Assembly (NCBI GenBank): GCA_965204715.1
Contig: OZ242009.1
Span: forward strand, 1,736,001-1,800,000
DNA: 64,000 nt
Source: CATOSP01 sp965204715
Lineage (GTDB): Bacteria > Chloroflexota > Dehalococcoidia > Lucifugimonadales > UBA3495
Reading direction: 5' to 3'
A program made the position numbers and the translations under genes. Within the stretch, counting starts at the first letter, position 1. Each line of letters opens with the position of its first letter. The notes under the pieces were generated by a model. That model worked only from the letters and a program-made list of their open reading frames with translations, did not search any database and had not been told where the DNA came from. Shown piece by piece: positions 50,442 through 57,954 of the stretch.

Positions 50442-51284
50442 CTAATTCCGCCACAAACCGAAGGTGAAAAATCGGCGCAGCTTGAGCCGGCCCCGCGCCA
50501 CCCGCAGGTCGTCCAGGTACCCAGTGCGCCGCCGCACCTCCTGGCGCCGGTCGCCCCGATCCCAGGGATAGGTCGCCGGGGGCAGGGTCAACTCATGCTG
50601 CTCGATGAGCGCGACCTCCAGCTCCAACACCCGCTCCCGGGCGTTCAGCCGGTCCAGGGCGTCCTTGCACTGTCCCACGGCGTCCCGCGCCTCCCGCCAC
50701 TTCACGATCACCGCCGTGGCCGCGTCGCCGTACACCAGCTCCTCGCCGGGTTCAGCATCCGCCGTCACCAAGTCGTAGTAGTCCCGCCGGGGCCTGCCGA
50801 CCACGGGCTTTCCCGGCTGCGTCGGTTTGCTCACCGGCCCGTTCCCCGCTGCCACTGAACCCACGCCCGGCGCCGCCTTCTCCAGCGCCTCAACCCGTTC
50901 CTGCAATTGCGCCAGTTCCTTGGTCTGCCGGGCATCCGCCACCTGAGCCTCCTTGCGCAGGGCCGCCAGTCCCTCCCGCAGCATCCGCTCCGACTCCTTC
51001 AGCCCGTCCTCCAGCATCCCCAGCCGGTGCCGCTGGGTGGCCGCCGCCGACCCGCCCCCCTCCAATAGGTGCCTTTCCAGCGCCCCGGCCAGCGTCGGCG
51101 TCAGCCGCCGCGACTCCTCGAACCGGGTCAGCGTGCGCGGGCTGACCCCCAGGGTCTCCGCCGCCCGGGTCTTGCCCTGCTCGTCAATCAGGTCCCCCAG
51201 GAGCGCCACCAGCCGCATCTCCCGCAGGCCGTCCAGGCTCCGGGTAGTCTCCGGGTACTGCTCGCTCTCTGCCGTCGCATTCAT
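50442..51284 (-). CDS. Helix-turn-helix/coiled-coil protein, putative operon regulator
   Basis: Predicted 280 residues from the ATG at 51284; the open frame continues upstream, but that part overlaps the repeated sites and is not protein-like. Residues about 20-70 form an HTH: LVALLGDLIDEQGKTRAAETLGVSPRTLTRFEESRRLTPTLAGALERHL. A coiled coil follows (about 85-140: LEDGLKESERMLREGLAALRKEAQ, LAQLQERVEALEKAAP). The C-terminal half has RRDYYDLVTADAEPGEELVYG and further helices rich in Arg and Glu. Lying directly beside the divergent control region, it is the likely binder of the GGACAACTGTCC sites. Confidence 0.7.
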   Translation of the reverse strand: MNATAESEQYPETTRSLDGLREMRLVALLGDLIDEQGKTRAAETLGVSPRTLTRFEESRRLTPTLAGALERHLLEGGGSAAATQRHRLGMLEDGLKESERMLREGLAALRKEAQVADARQTKELAQLQERVEALEKAAPGVGSVAAGNGPVSKPTQPGKPVVGRPRRDYYDLVTADAEPGEELVYGDAATAVIVKWREARDAVGQCKDALDRLNARERVLELEVALIEQHELTLPPATYPWDRGDRRQEVRRRTGYLDDLRVARGRLKLRRFFTFGLWRN

Positions 51285-51302
51285 CGCATGGCCCTCCTCG
51301 CT

Positions 51303-51314
51303 GGACAACTGTCC
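51303..51314. promoter_or_regulatory. Palindromic site GGACAACTGTCC, copy 1
   Basis: GGACA and TGTCC are inverted around AC. It is followed by GATTTC and, 22 bases after its CTGTCC half, by a single CTGTCC half-site (51331-51336). It lies 19 bases upstream of the HTH gene start. Confidence 0.6.
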
Positions 51315-51358
51315 GATTTCCAACGTGCCACTGTCCAATATCTCCCGCCCGGGCCGGT

Positions 51359-51370
51359 GGACAACTGTCC
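51359..51370. promoter_or_regulatory. Palindromic site GGACAACTGTCC, copy 2
   Basis: Identical to copy 1 including the following GATTTC, and again followed by a CTGTCC half-site at the same distance (51387-51392). The copies are 56 bases apart. A further CTGTCCGAT occurs at 51436-51444. The array lies between the two divergent operons, as expected for an operator or iterons. Confidence 0.6.
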
Positions 51371-51563
51371 GATTTCGTACCTGGCGCTGTCCAGGGACCG
51401 TGGAAGCTGCCCTGGAACCCAGGTGCTTACCCAAACTGTCCGATAGGGGGCGATTTCCCCCGATTTCAGGTTCAACCGAACAGGATTGGACACCTATCCA
51501 CCAACCTCCAATCCCTGTACACGGGTATGACACCACACCGGCCTGTCCAAATCCCATGCCCTG

Positions 51564-51591
51564 TAAGGGCGGACGCCGGCGTCCGCCCTTA
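51564..51591. repeat. 28-base perfect palindrome
   Basis: TAAGGGCGGACGCC is followed directly by its reverse complement. It stands alone, about 80 bases before the first gene of the conjugation operon. It may be a REP-like intergenic repeat or a hairpin that shields the operon from upstream transcription. Confidence 0.6.
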
Positions 51592-51631
51592 TGAGGAATT
51601 ACGCCCGGCCCGCCCCGTCGCCAGACTTGGT

Positions 51632-51662
51632 TGTCGCGCACCCGGTCTCGAACCGGACGACA
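51632..51662 (+). promoter_or_regulatory. Leader hairpin at the ribosome-binding site of the conjugation operon
   Basis: TGTCG/CGACA (51632-51636, 51658-51662) encloses CCGGT/ACCGG (51642-51646, 51652-51656). It ends at the AGGAGG site of the first gene and could control its translation. Confidence 0.4.
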
Positions 51663-51672
51663 GGAGGCAACC

Positions 51673-52287
51673 ATGTTCCGGCGTTTCATTCCCCAATCCG
51701 GCGGGGCCAGACGGCTGGTCCTGCTCGCTGCGGCGCTGCTGCTTGCGGCCGTCGCCGCCATCCCCGCCAGCGGCCTGGCCCTGGCCCAGTCCCCTCCCGC
51801 CGACGACATCAGCCTGGTCAACCAGGACCGGAAGCTGGTGGAGCGCAAGAAGCACGGCGACTTCGTGGCCCGCCCCATCTTCAGCCGCCAGGTCAGCGTT
51901 CTCTACTACGCCATCCGCCACCCGGACACCGGCGACTGGCTGACCAACACCTACCGGGTCCAGGGCGGCGAGAAGCACCTGGCCGAGGGCTGGGAGTACA
52001 CCTTCGAGTACCCGGCCCTGGACGAGCAGCCCGAATTGCACCCGGAGGAAGCCTTCCTGCTGATGCTGGCCGTGCCCCGCCAGGGCGGCGGCGACCATCA
52101 CGTCTTCTACGCGTTGATACCCGTCCACCAGCCCAAGGGGTTGTGGGACAAGGTGCTGGGCGCCCTGGACCCGGACCGCTGGGCGCGGGCCGCCGCCAGG
52201 TGGGTGATCCAGGGCGTTCACGGGACTTTGTGCGGCGTGCTGGAGGGAGTGTTCCAGACCGACGTCGCCGGGTGCGAGGGAGGGTAG
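51673..52287 (+). CDS. Exported protein, first gene of the conjugation operon
   Basis: Predicted 204 residues from the ATG at 51673, behind CAGGAGG. A signal peptide is clear: basic FRRFIPQSGGARR, then LVLLAAALLLAAVAAIPASGLALAQS. The mature part contains FSRQVSVLYYAIRHPDTGDWLTNTYRV and EEAFLLMLAVPRQGGGDHHVFYAL, beta-rich with no recognised family. Position at the head of the secretion operon suggests a surface or periplasmic component of the transfer machine. The next gene starts six bases after its stop. Confidence 0.7.
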   Translation: MFRRFIPQSGGARRLVLLAAALLLAAVAAIPASGLALAQSPPADDISLVNQDRKLVERKKHGDFVARPIFSRQVSVLYYAIRHPDTGDWLTNTYRVQGGEKHLAEGWEYTFEYPALDEQPELHPEEAFLLMLAVPRQGGGDHHVFYALIPVHQPKGLWDKVLGALDPDRWARAAARWVIQGVHGTLCGVLEGVFQTDVAGCEGG

Positions 52288-52292
52288 CGAGC

Positions 52293-53264
52293 ATGGGAGA
52301 CATCCTCACCGGAACCCCTCCGCACCTGACCTACGCCCACGACTTCGTGGTGCAGGCGTGGTGGGCGGTGTGGGCCGTTACCACCGCCGCCCTCACCGTG
52401 ATCCTGGGCTGGATGGGGCTCAGCTTCATCGTCCAGGAACATCTCGGCAGGCATCAATCGGGCTGGCGGGAGATGGTCCCCCGCCTGGTGCTGGGCCTGG
52501 TGGCCGCCGCGTCGTCCCTGTGGTGGTGCGCCCTGGTCATCGACGTGGCCCACGCCACGTCCCAGTTCATCGCGGCCACGCTGAACGTCACCCCCGGCGA
52601 CCTCTTGCGGGCGCCCCTGTTCGCGCTTTTGGCCGCCGTGGAGACCGGCAGCGTGGGCCTGGCCCTGTTCATCGCCCTGCTCTACCTGGTCTTCGGCTTC
52701 TTCCTGCTCTACTTGCTGGTGCAGATGATCCTGCGCCTGGCCCTCATCGACATCCTGCTGGCGTTGGCCCCCATCGCGTTGGGGCTGTGGATTCTGCCCC
52801 ACACGGCCAATTGGGGCCGCCACTGGCTGCGCCTCTTCATGACCACCGTGTTTCAGCAGGCGGTGCAGCTCATCGCCGTGGCGCTGGGCTTCGCCTTCCT
52901 GGGGGAGTTCGCGGAAATAGCCGAGTTCGAGCCGGTGCAGGACCTGGTTTGGAAGCTGCTGATGGCCATCGCCTTCATGTACCTGGCCGGCCGGGTCCCC
53001 TCGATGCTGGGCAATCACGGCACCTTCGACGCCTGGCTGCACACCCTCTACTTCGGGATGTCCCTGCCCGGCGGGATGATGCGCTCGGCCCGCGCCCTGG
53101 GCCTGATTGCCGGGGGAGCCGCCGGCGGACCGGCGGGTGCGGCTGTGGGGGCGGCAGCGGCCACCGGCGCCGCCTCGACCGCCGGGGGAGCCGTCAACTC
53201 GGCGGCCCAGAACGCCACCGCCCCAGCCCAGGGCGGCCCGTCGCCGAGAAGCCAGGGACCGTAG
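52293..53264 (+). CDS. VirB6/TrbL-like polytopic membrane protein of the T4SS
   Basis: Predicted 323 residues from the ATG at 52293. At least six hydrophobic segments are visible, among them VWAVTTAALTVILGWMGLSFIV, LVLGLVAAASSLWWCALVIDV, LALFIALLYLVFGFFLLYLLVQMI and LALIDILLALAPIALGLWI. The central Trp-rich region and LFMTTVFQQAVQLIAVALGFAF resemble TrbL/VirB6 channel proteins. The C-terminal 60 residues are Gly/Ala-rich and probably cytoplasmic. It should form part of the inner-membrane complex of the conjugation channel. Confidence 0.75.
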   Translation: MGDILTGTPPHLTYAHDFVVQAWWAVWAVTTAALTVILGWMGLSFIVQEHLGRHQSGWREMVPRLVLGLVAAASSLWWCALVIDVAHATSQFIAATLNVTPGDLLRAPLFALLAAVETGSVGLALFIALLYLVFGFFLLYLLVQMILRLALIDILLALAPIALGLWILPHTANWGRHWLRLFMTTVFQQAVQLIAVALGFAFLGEFAEIAEFEPVQDLVWKLLMAIAFMYLAGRVPSMLGNHGTFDAWLHTLYFGMSLPGGMMRSARALGLIAGGAAGGPAGAAVGAAAATGAASTAGGAVNSAAQNATAPAQGGPSPRSQGP

Positions 53265-53286
53265 CCGCGTGGTGATGACCACCAAC

Positions 53287-53307
53287 GGAGCGGACCGGTT
53301 CCGCTCC
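53287..53307 (+). promoter_or_regulatory. Hairpin in the gap before the pilin gene
   Basis: GGAGCGGA and TCCGCTCC with a five-base loop. It precedes a strong AAAGGAGGTGA site followed by a three-codon frame (ATG at 53333, stop at 53342-53344), then the pilin gene with its own GAAAGGAG site. Confidence 0.35.
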
Positions 53308-53405
53308 GTCCAATCCCCAAAGGAGGTGAGCCATGTGCCGGTAGTGAAGGGAACCGACCCGAAGCGATTGCAAGCAGACCAGTCAGAAGAAAGGAGAACG
53401 ACTCT

Positions 53406-53687
53406 ATGGGAGACCTGACACAGACCATATCGAACCTGGTGGGCATCCTGCTGGGACTCGTCGGCGTCGTTGGCGTGGGCTATTTCATCTATGGCGCCTA
53501 CCTCTACCTCACCGCCTCGGGCGCGCCCAACCAGATGGAACGGGGCAAGAGCGCCATGATGACCGCCCTGGCCGGCATCGTGCTGGCGCTGGTGGCCTAC
53601 GGCGTGGTGGAGCTGGTGATGAACGCCGTCGTCGGCAACCCGGTGGACCCCAACGTGCCCGACCCCAAGAAGATCAAGACCAACTAG
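53406..53687 (+). CDS. VirB2-like pilin or small T4SS membrane protein
   Basis: Predicted 93 residues. Two membrane helices: LVGILLGLVGVVGVGYFIYGAYLYLTA and ALAGIVLALVAYGVVELVMNAVV, joined by a short polar loop (GAPNQMERGKSAMM). That is the TrbC/VirB2 plan. No clear signal-peptide cleavage site precedes helix one. The tail is NVPDPKKIKTN. It lies between VirB6-like and VirB3-like genes. Confidence 0.72.
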   Translation: MGDLTQTISNLVGILLGLVGVVGVGYFIYGAYLYLTASGAPNQMERGKSAMMTALAGIVLALVAYGVVELVMNAVVGNPVDPNVPDPKKIKTN

Positions 53688-53697
53688 GAGGGAAGGC

Positions 53698-55320
53698 ATG
53701 AGAGAGCATGAAGTACCCACCCACGTGCAGGCCGAGGACAAGGCCCTATTGTGGTTTACCTTCCCCCAGATCGTGGCGGTGGTGGCGACCTGCGCCGTGG
53801 CCTACGGCGTCTATCGCTACTTCCCCTTCGGCCCCTCGGGGCTGAAGCTGGGCCTGGCAATTCTGCTGGGCGTGGTGGGCATCGCCATGACCGTGGGCAA
53901 GGTGGGCGGACGGGGACTGCCCCTGGTATGCGCCGACCTGCTCAAGTTCAACCTGGGCGCCCGGCGGTACGCCGGTTCCCCGGCGGAGCTGACGGTCGGC
54001 GAACCGCCCCCGCAACCCGAGGCCAGGCCTGACCCCCTGCGCCTGTTGGCGAAGAAGGCCGTATCCGGCGTGGGCAAGGCGGTCAAGGCGGCCCGGCGCA
54101 ATGGGCGCCGTCCCTTCCGCCCCCACAGCTGGTTCGGCAAGGGCCGGCGCCGGAAGGACCCGGGCAACCAACAACCACGACCGCAGGAGAGCAACCACAG
54201 AAAGCCGTGGGGCCGTTTCCTGGCGGTGGCGGCCCTGGGGCTGCTGGCGGCGGTGATGCTGCCGGGCAGCGTCCTGGCCGACGACCCCGACGAGGGTTAC
54301 GGCGACGCCTGGCGGCTGGACGAAATCTACTTCCAGCCGCCGGACCCGGTGCCGGGCCGCCGCGTCTATATCGAGCGGCTGGCCGTCTCCGGCGACACCG
54401 CCAGCGTCACCCTGCGGGCCGCCCACGACCTGGACCTGAAGGGCCGGGTCTTCGGCGGCAGGACGGGCCGGACCCTGAAGATGGGCGTGAACTCAACGTT
54501 CACGAAGGGGCAGGCCAGGACCTACAACCTGACCCTGGACGGCCCGTCGCCCTCCTTCACCTTTTCGTGGCAGGACGCCCTGGGCCGCTCCGGGGCGGCG
54601 TCCCTCAAGAGCCGCCAGATCCCCTACCCCCTGCCCCAAACCGACGGGGAGGTGTGCGACCTGGAGGTTACGTCTATCGAGTGGACGCCGGGGAAAATCA
54701 CCGGCGTCATCGCCTCGGAGTGCATCACCGAGACCCGCCACGAGGAGGACCTGCCGGTCTACGCCGGCCATTTCAGCCAGAACGTACCGGCCCTGCTGGA
54801 CGCCACCGTAACCGGCATTGCCGGAACGGTCACCGTCGGGTGGGGCGGCCATTCGACCACGGCGCCCTTCGTCGCCAACGGCAATACCGCCTTCACCCTG
54901 CCCGTGGCCGACCGGAGAGCGACCAACGACCTGGAGATCACGGCGGAGCTGACGGCCACGCTGAACGTCCCCCGGCCGCCCATGCTCCAGACCGTCCACC
55001 ACCCGGCCCGCACTGACGTGCACACCCGCCGGGTGCGGTGCAGTTGCGGCGAAAGCAGCTATACCAAGACGGTGCGCGTCTACGTCCACCACCCGGAGCA
55101 CGTGCGGGCGACCGAGCACCAGCGCGCCCCGGTCACCCGCACCCGGACCGAGAGCATACCGCTGGTTTCGGTAACGAGAACGGCCAAGGCCGCCGGCGTG
55201 GGCGCCGACGCCCCCTACCAGGCCCTGTACGTGCCCCCGCCCAAGCCCCCGCCGCCGAAGGCGGAGCAGACGCCGGTGGGCGGTTCCAGTTGGTGGAGCT
55301 GGCTATGGCGCCGCGACTGA
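53698..55320 (+). CDS. PrgI/VirB3-like protein fused to an exported beta-rich domain
   Basis: Predicted 540 residues. Residues 1-100 are a PrgI/VirB3 unit: EHEVPTHVQAEDKALLWFTFPQ with two membrane helices (IVAVVATCAVAYGVYRYF and LGLAILLGVVGIAMTVG). A basic linker follows (about 110-165), then a third hydrophobic segment resembling a signal peptide (FLAVAALGLLAAVMLPGSVLADD, near 178-198). The last 340 residues are beta-rich with an Ig-like look (YIERLAVSGDTASVTLRAAHDLDLKG), contain CSCGE, and end in a Pro-rich PPPKPPPPKAE stretch and WWSWLWRRD. VirB3 proteins are normally about 100 residues, so this is an unusual fusion. It overlaps the next gene by 16 bases. Confidence 0.75.
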   Translation: MREHEVPTHVQAEDKALLWFTFPQIVAVVATCAVAYGVYRYFPFGPSGLKLGLAILLGVVGIAMTVGKVGGRGLPLVCADLLKFNLGARRYAGSPAELTVGEPPPQPEARPDPLRLLAKKAVSGVGKAVKAARRNGRRPFRPHSWFGKGRRRKDPGNQQPRPQESNHRKPWGRFLAVAALGLLAAVMLPGSVLADDPDEGYGDAWRLDEIYFQPPDPVPGRRVYIERLAVSGDTASVTLRAAHDLDLKGRVFGGRTGRTLKMGVNSTFTKGQARTYNLTLDGPSPSFTFSWQDALGRSGAASLKSRQIPYPLPQTDGEVCDLEVTSIEWTPGKITGVIASECITETRHEEDLPVYAGHFSQNVPALLDATVTGIAGTVTVGWGGHSTTAPFVANGNTAFTLPVADRRATNDLEITAELTATLNVPRPPMLQTVHHPARTDVHTRRVRCSCGESSYTKTVRVYVHHPEHVRATEHQRAPVTRTRTESIPLVSVTRTAKAAGVGADAPYQALYVPPPKPPPPKAEQTPVGGSSWWSWLWRRD

Positions 55321-55634
55321 CCGCGATCCTGCTGTCCTCGCTGGCGGCGCTGGCGTCGGTGGCCGCCGCGCCGAGGCAGGACGAGATGGACAACCTGACC
55401 GCCGCCTTCGACCACGTTCTCACCGGCATGGCCTACCTGGGCGCGGGCCTCTGCTTCTTCGCCATCGTCTGGGCCGGGTTCCTGCTGATGGCCGAGGGCG
55501 CGGAGGGAGAAAACCGGGGCCGGGCCAGGAACGCCGTGTTCATGGCCGTGGTCGGCCTGGTGGTGGTGCTCCTGGCCAAGGGGATCGCCGCCGGCATCAT
55601 CGGCAGGATCATCGAGGTCCTGCCCGAAATCTAG
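55305..55634 (+). CDS. Second VirB2/TrbC-like pilin
   Basis: Predicted 109 residues; the ATG at 55305 lies inside the end of the VirB3 fusion gene. A signal peptide (LTAILLSSLAALASVAAA) is followed by LTGMAYLGAGLCFFAIVWAGFLLMAEGAEG and NAVFMAVVGLVVVLLAKGIAAGII, two helices as in TrbC pilins. A small polar loop separates them. It stops 20 bases before the VirB4 start. It is a better pilin candidate than the 53.4-kb gene because of its cleavable leader. Confidence 0.72.
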   Translation: MAPRLTAILLSSLAALASVAAAPRQDEMDNLTAAFDHVLTGMAYLGAGLCFFAIVWAGFLLMAEGAEGENRGRARNAVFMAVVGLVVVLLAKGIAAGIIGRIIEVLPEI

Positions 55635-55653
55635 GAAAACAAAGGAGTTCCGA

Positions 55654-57897
55654 ATGGTGAAACTGACGTTACCCAACCCCAGGGACCTGGCCCGGCGCTG
55701 GCCGCCGGGCCGGTCCCAATCGCAAACCGTTGACGGCGTGGCGGAACCGGCCGCCGAACCCAAGCCCCCGCCGCCCCTGTCCCTGTTCTTCATGCTGTCC
55801 CACCTGGAGGACGACGGCCCGGTGCGCCTGGACGGGGTGAAGCTGGCGGTCCTGGAGGTGATGGGGCTGGAGCTGGACGAACCCAAGCTGGGCGCCTTCG
55901 CCGGCTCCCTGAACGCGGTGGACTTCCCGGTGCAACTGCTGGTGCGCCAGCACCCGCCGGTGTTGCAGGGCTTGAGAGACAGCCTGCAACAGTCCCAGCC
56001 CGACGATTTGCCCCGGCAGACCCGGGACGCCGCCGACAGCCTGGGGCGGCTGCTGACCACCCTGGAAAACCGGGAGGGCATCCTGGACCGGCGGTTCTAC
56101 GCCGTGTGCGAACAGGCCCGCGCCGACGAGCTGCGGGCGCTGCTGGTGCGGGCCGGTCTCGACGTGTTCCCCCTGGCGGGCAACTCGCTCAGGCTGCTGC
56201 TTTTGGCCTGCGCCCTGGGCGGTTCGCCCAACCAGCGAGACGAGGACGCCGAGCTTGACGTGGAGGTCAACCGCCGGGACATCCGCATCGGCGGCCACCT
56301 CACCCGCTCCCTGCACCTTGGCAAGTGGCCCCGCTCCCTTGCCCCCGGCTTTTTGCAAGGGCTGATGGCCGCCGGCGCGCCCATGGACCTGTCGGTCCAC
56401 CTGGGCGCCATCCCCACCGAGCAGGCCGCCCGCACCCTGGAGTGGCAGAAGGTGCGCTTTGAATCGGCGCAGAGCCTTTCCTTCAAGCGGGGCCGCACCA
56501 TGTCCCCGGAGGCGGAGATCGCCCTGGAGGACGTGTCACGGCTCAGGGACGAGGTACAGCGGGGACGGGAAAGGCTGTTCCACGCCTCCCTGTCCGTCAC
56601 GCTGCACGCCGACAATGCCGACACCCTCAAGGACCTGACGCAAAAGGCCCGGGCCCACTTCGCCGCCACCCTGGGCAAGCTGGACAACCTTTCCTTCCGC
56701 CAGCGGGAGGGGATGCTGTCCACGCTGCCGTTGGGCCTGAACGCCGTAGCGACGTGGCGGACGCTGGATACGTCGTCGTTGGCAAGGTTGTTCCCCTTCT
56801 CGCCGCCGGACCTGGACACCAGGAGCGGCACCCTCTACGGCATCGACCTGCGGGCCTGCGCCCCCATCGTCTATGACCCCTTCGACGGCACCCACCTCAA
56901 CGCCAACACGGCCGTATTGGCAAGGTCCGGCAGCGGCAAGAGTTTCGCCACCAAGCTGGGAGTGCTGAGGGGGTTGTGTCGCGGCGTGCGGGCCTACGTC
57001 ATCGACCCGGAGGGCGAGTACGCCGACATGGCTAGAGCCGCCGGCGGCAGGGTCCTTTCCCCCGGTGTGCCCGGCCAGGGCATGAACCCCTTTGTCATCG
57101 ACCGGGGCGATTCGGAAGAACTGCTCCAGCGCATCGGCAGCCTGCGGCGGTTGATCGAGGTGATGGTGGGTGAACGGCTCAGCGCCGAACGCCGGTCCAG
57201 CCTGGACCACGCCCTGGCCTCCTACTACGCCGAGAGGCGGGAGCGCACCGGCTTCCGCGATTTCTACGCCTACCTGGAAGGGGAAACGCCGGAGATCGCC
57301 CACCTGCTGCGCCCCTTCGCCACCGGCAGCCTGAGGGACCTGCTCTCCGACGAGGGCGACGACCTGCTGGCCCATGAGGCCCTGGTCACCGTCTTCGACC
57401 TGCACCTGCTGGAACCGGAACTCAGACCGGCGGCGGCGATGGTCTGCACCGAGACGGTGTGGGCCGCCGCCGCTCAGGACCCCCGGCCCCGCCTGCTGGT
57501 GGTGGACGAGGTGTGGAGCATCATGCAGCACCCCGAGGGCGCCGCCTTCATGGTCAGCATGGCGAAGCGGGCCAGAAAGCACCGGCTGGGGTTGCAGTTC
57601 ATCACCCAGGACGTGCAGGACCTCCTCTCCGAGGACTCCTCCCGCACCATCACCGGCCACAGCGGAAGGGCGCTGTTGCAGAACGCCGCCTTCAAGCTGC
57701 TGTTGCAGCAGGACGCCGCCGCCGTTTCCACCGTGGGCGAAGCCTTCGACCTGCCGGTGGAACTGCAACGCTGGCTGCTGTCCTGTCCCCGGGGCGACGG
57801 GCTGCTATTGGCCCGGGGCAACCGCTTTCCCGTCCGCATCGAAGCCACCCCGGAGGAGACCGAGGTGATCGAGTGGAGGCCCGGACCGCGCCATTAG
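55654..57897 (+). CDS. virB4: VirB4-type T4SS ATPase
   Basis: Predicted 747 residues, ATG behind AAAGGAG. The N-terminal half is the CagE/TrbE-like domain (HLTRSLHLGKWPRSLAPGFLQGL). The ATPase has Walker A LARSGSGKSFATK near 425-437, AYVIDPEGEYADMARAAGG, Walker B RLLVVDEVWSIMQHPEGA near 615-630, and QFITQDVQDLLSED. VirB4 powers pilus assembly and substrate transfer at the inner membrane. It is the longest-conserved marker of a type IV secretion system and strongly supports a conjugative element. Confidence 0.92.
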   Translation: MVKLTLPNPRDLARRWPPGRSQSQTVDGVAEPAAEPKPPPPLSLFFMLSHLEDDGPVRLDGVKLAVLEVMGLELDEPKLGAFAGSLNAVDFPVQLLVRQHPPVLQGLRDSLQQSQPDDLPRQTRDAADSLGRLLTTLENREGILDRRFYAVCEQARADELRALLVRAGLDVFPLAGNSLRLLLLACALGGSPNQRDEDAELDVEVNRRDIRIGGHLTRSLHLGKWPRSLAPGFLQGLMAAGAPMDLSVHLGAIPTEQAARTLEWQKVRFESAQSLSFKRGRTMSPEAEIALEDVSRLRDEVQRGRERLFHASLSVTLHADNADTLKDLTQKARAHFAATLGKLDNLSFRQREGMLSTLPLGLNAVATWRTLDTSSLARLFPFSPPDLDTRSGTLYGIDLRACAPIVYDPFDGTHLNANTAVLARSGSGKSFATKLGVLRGLCRGVRAYVIDPEGEYADMARAAGGRVLSPGVPGQGMNPFVIDRGDSEELLQRIGSLRRLIEVMVGERLSAERRSSLDHALASYYAERRERTGFRDFYAYLEGETPEIAHLLRPFATGSLRDLLSDEGDDLLAHEALVTVFDLHLLEPELRPAAAMVCTETVWAAAAQDPRPRLLVVDEVWSIMQHPEGAAFMVSMAKRARKHRLGLQFITQDVQDLLSEDSSRTITGHSGRALLQNAAFKLLLQQDAAAVSTVGEAFDLPVELQRWLLSCPRGDGLLLARGNRFPVRIEATPEETEVIEWRPGPRH

Positions 57898-57954
57898 GGG
57901 CAAGCGAGACCGATACCAAAAACCAACCCGATAGGAGTTGAAAGGAAGGAAGAT

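Noticed and set aside
51069..51594. Plus-strand frames across the HTH gene and the control region
   Set aside because: They run antisense to the HTH gene or through the repeated sites and show no protein-like features.
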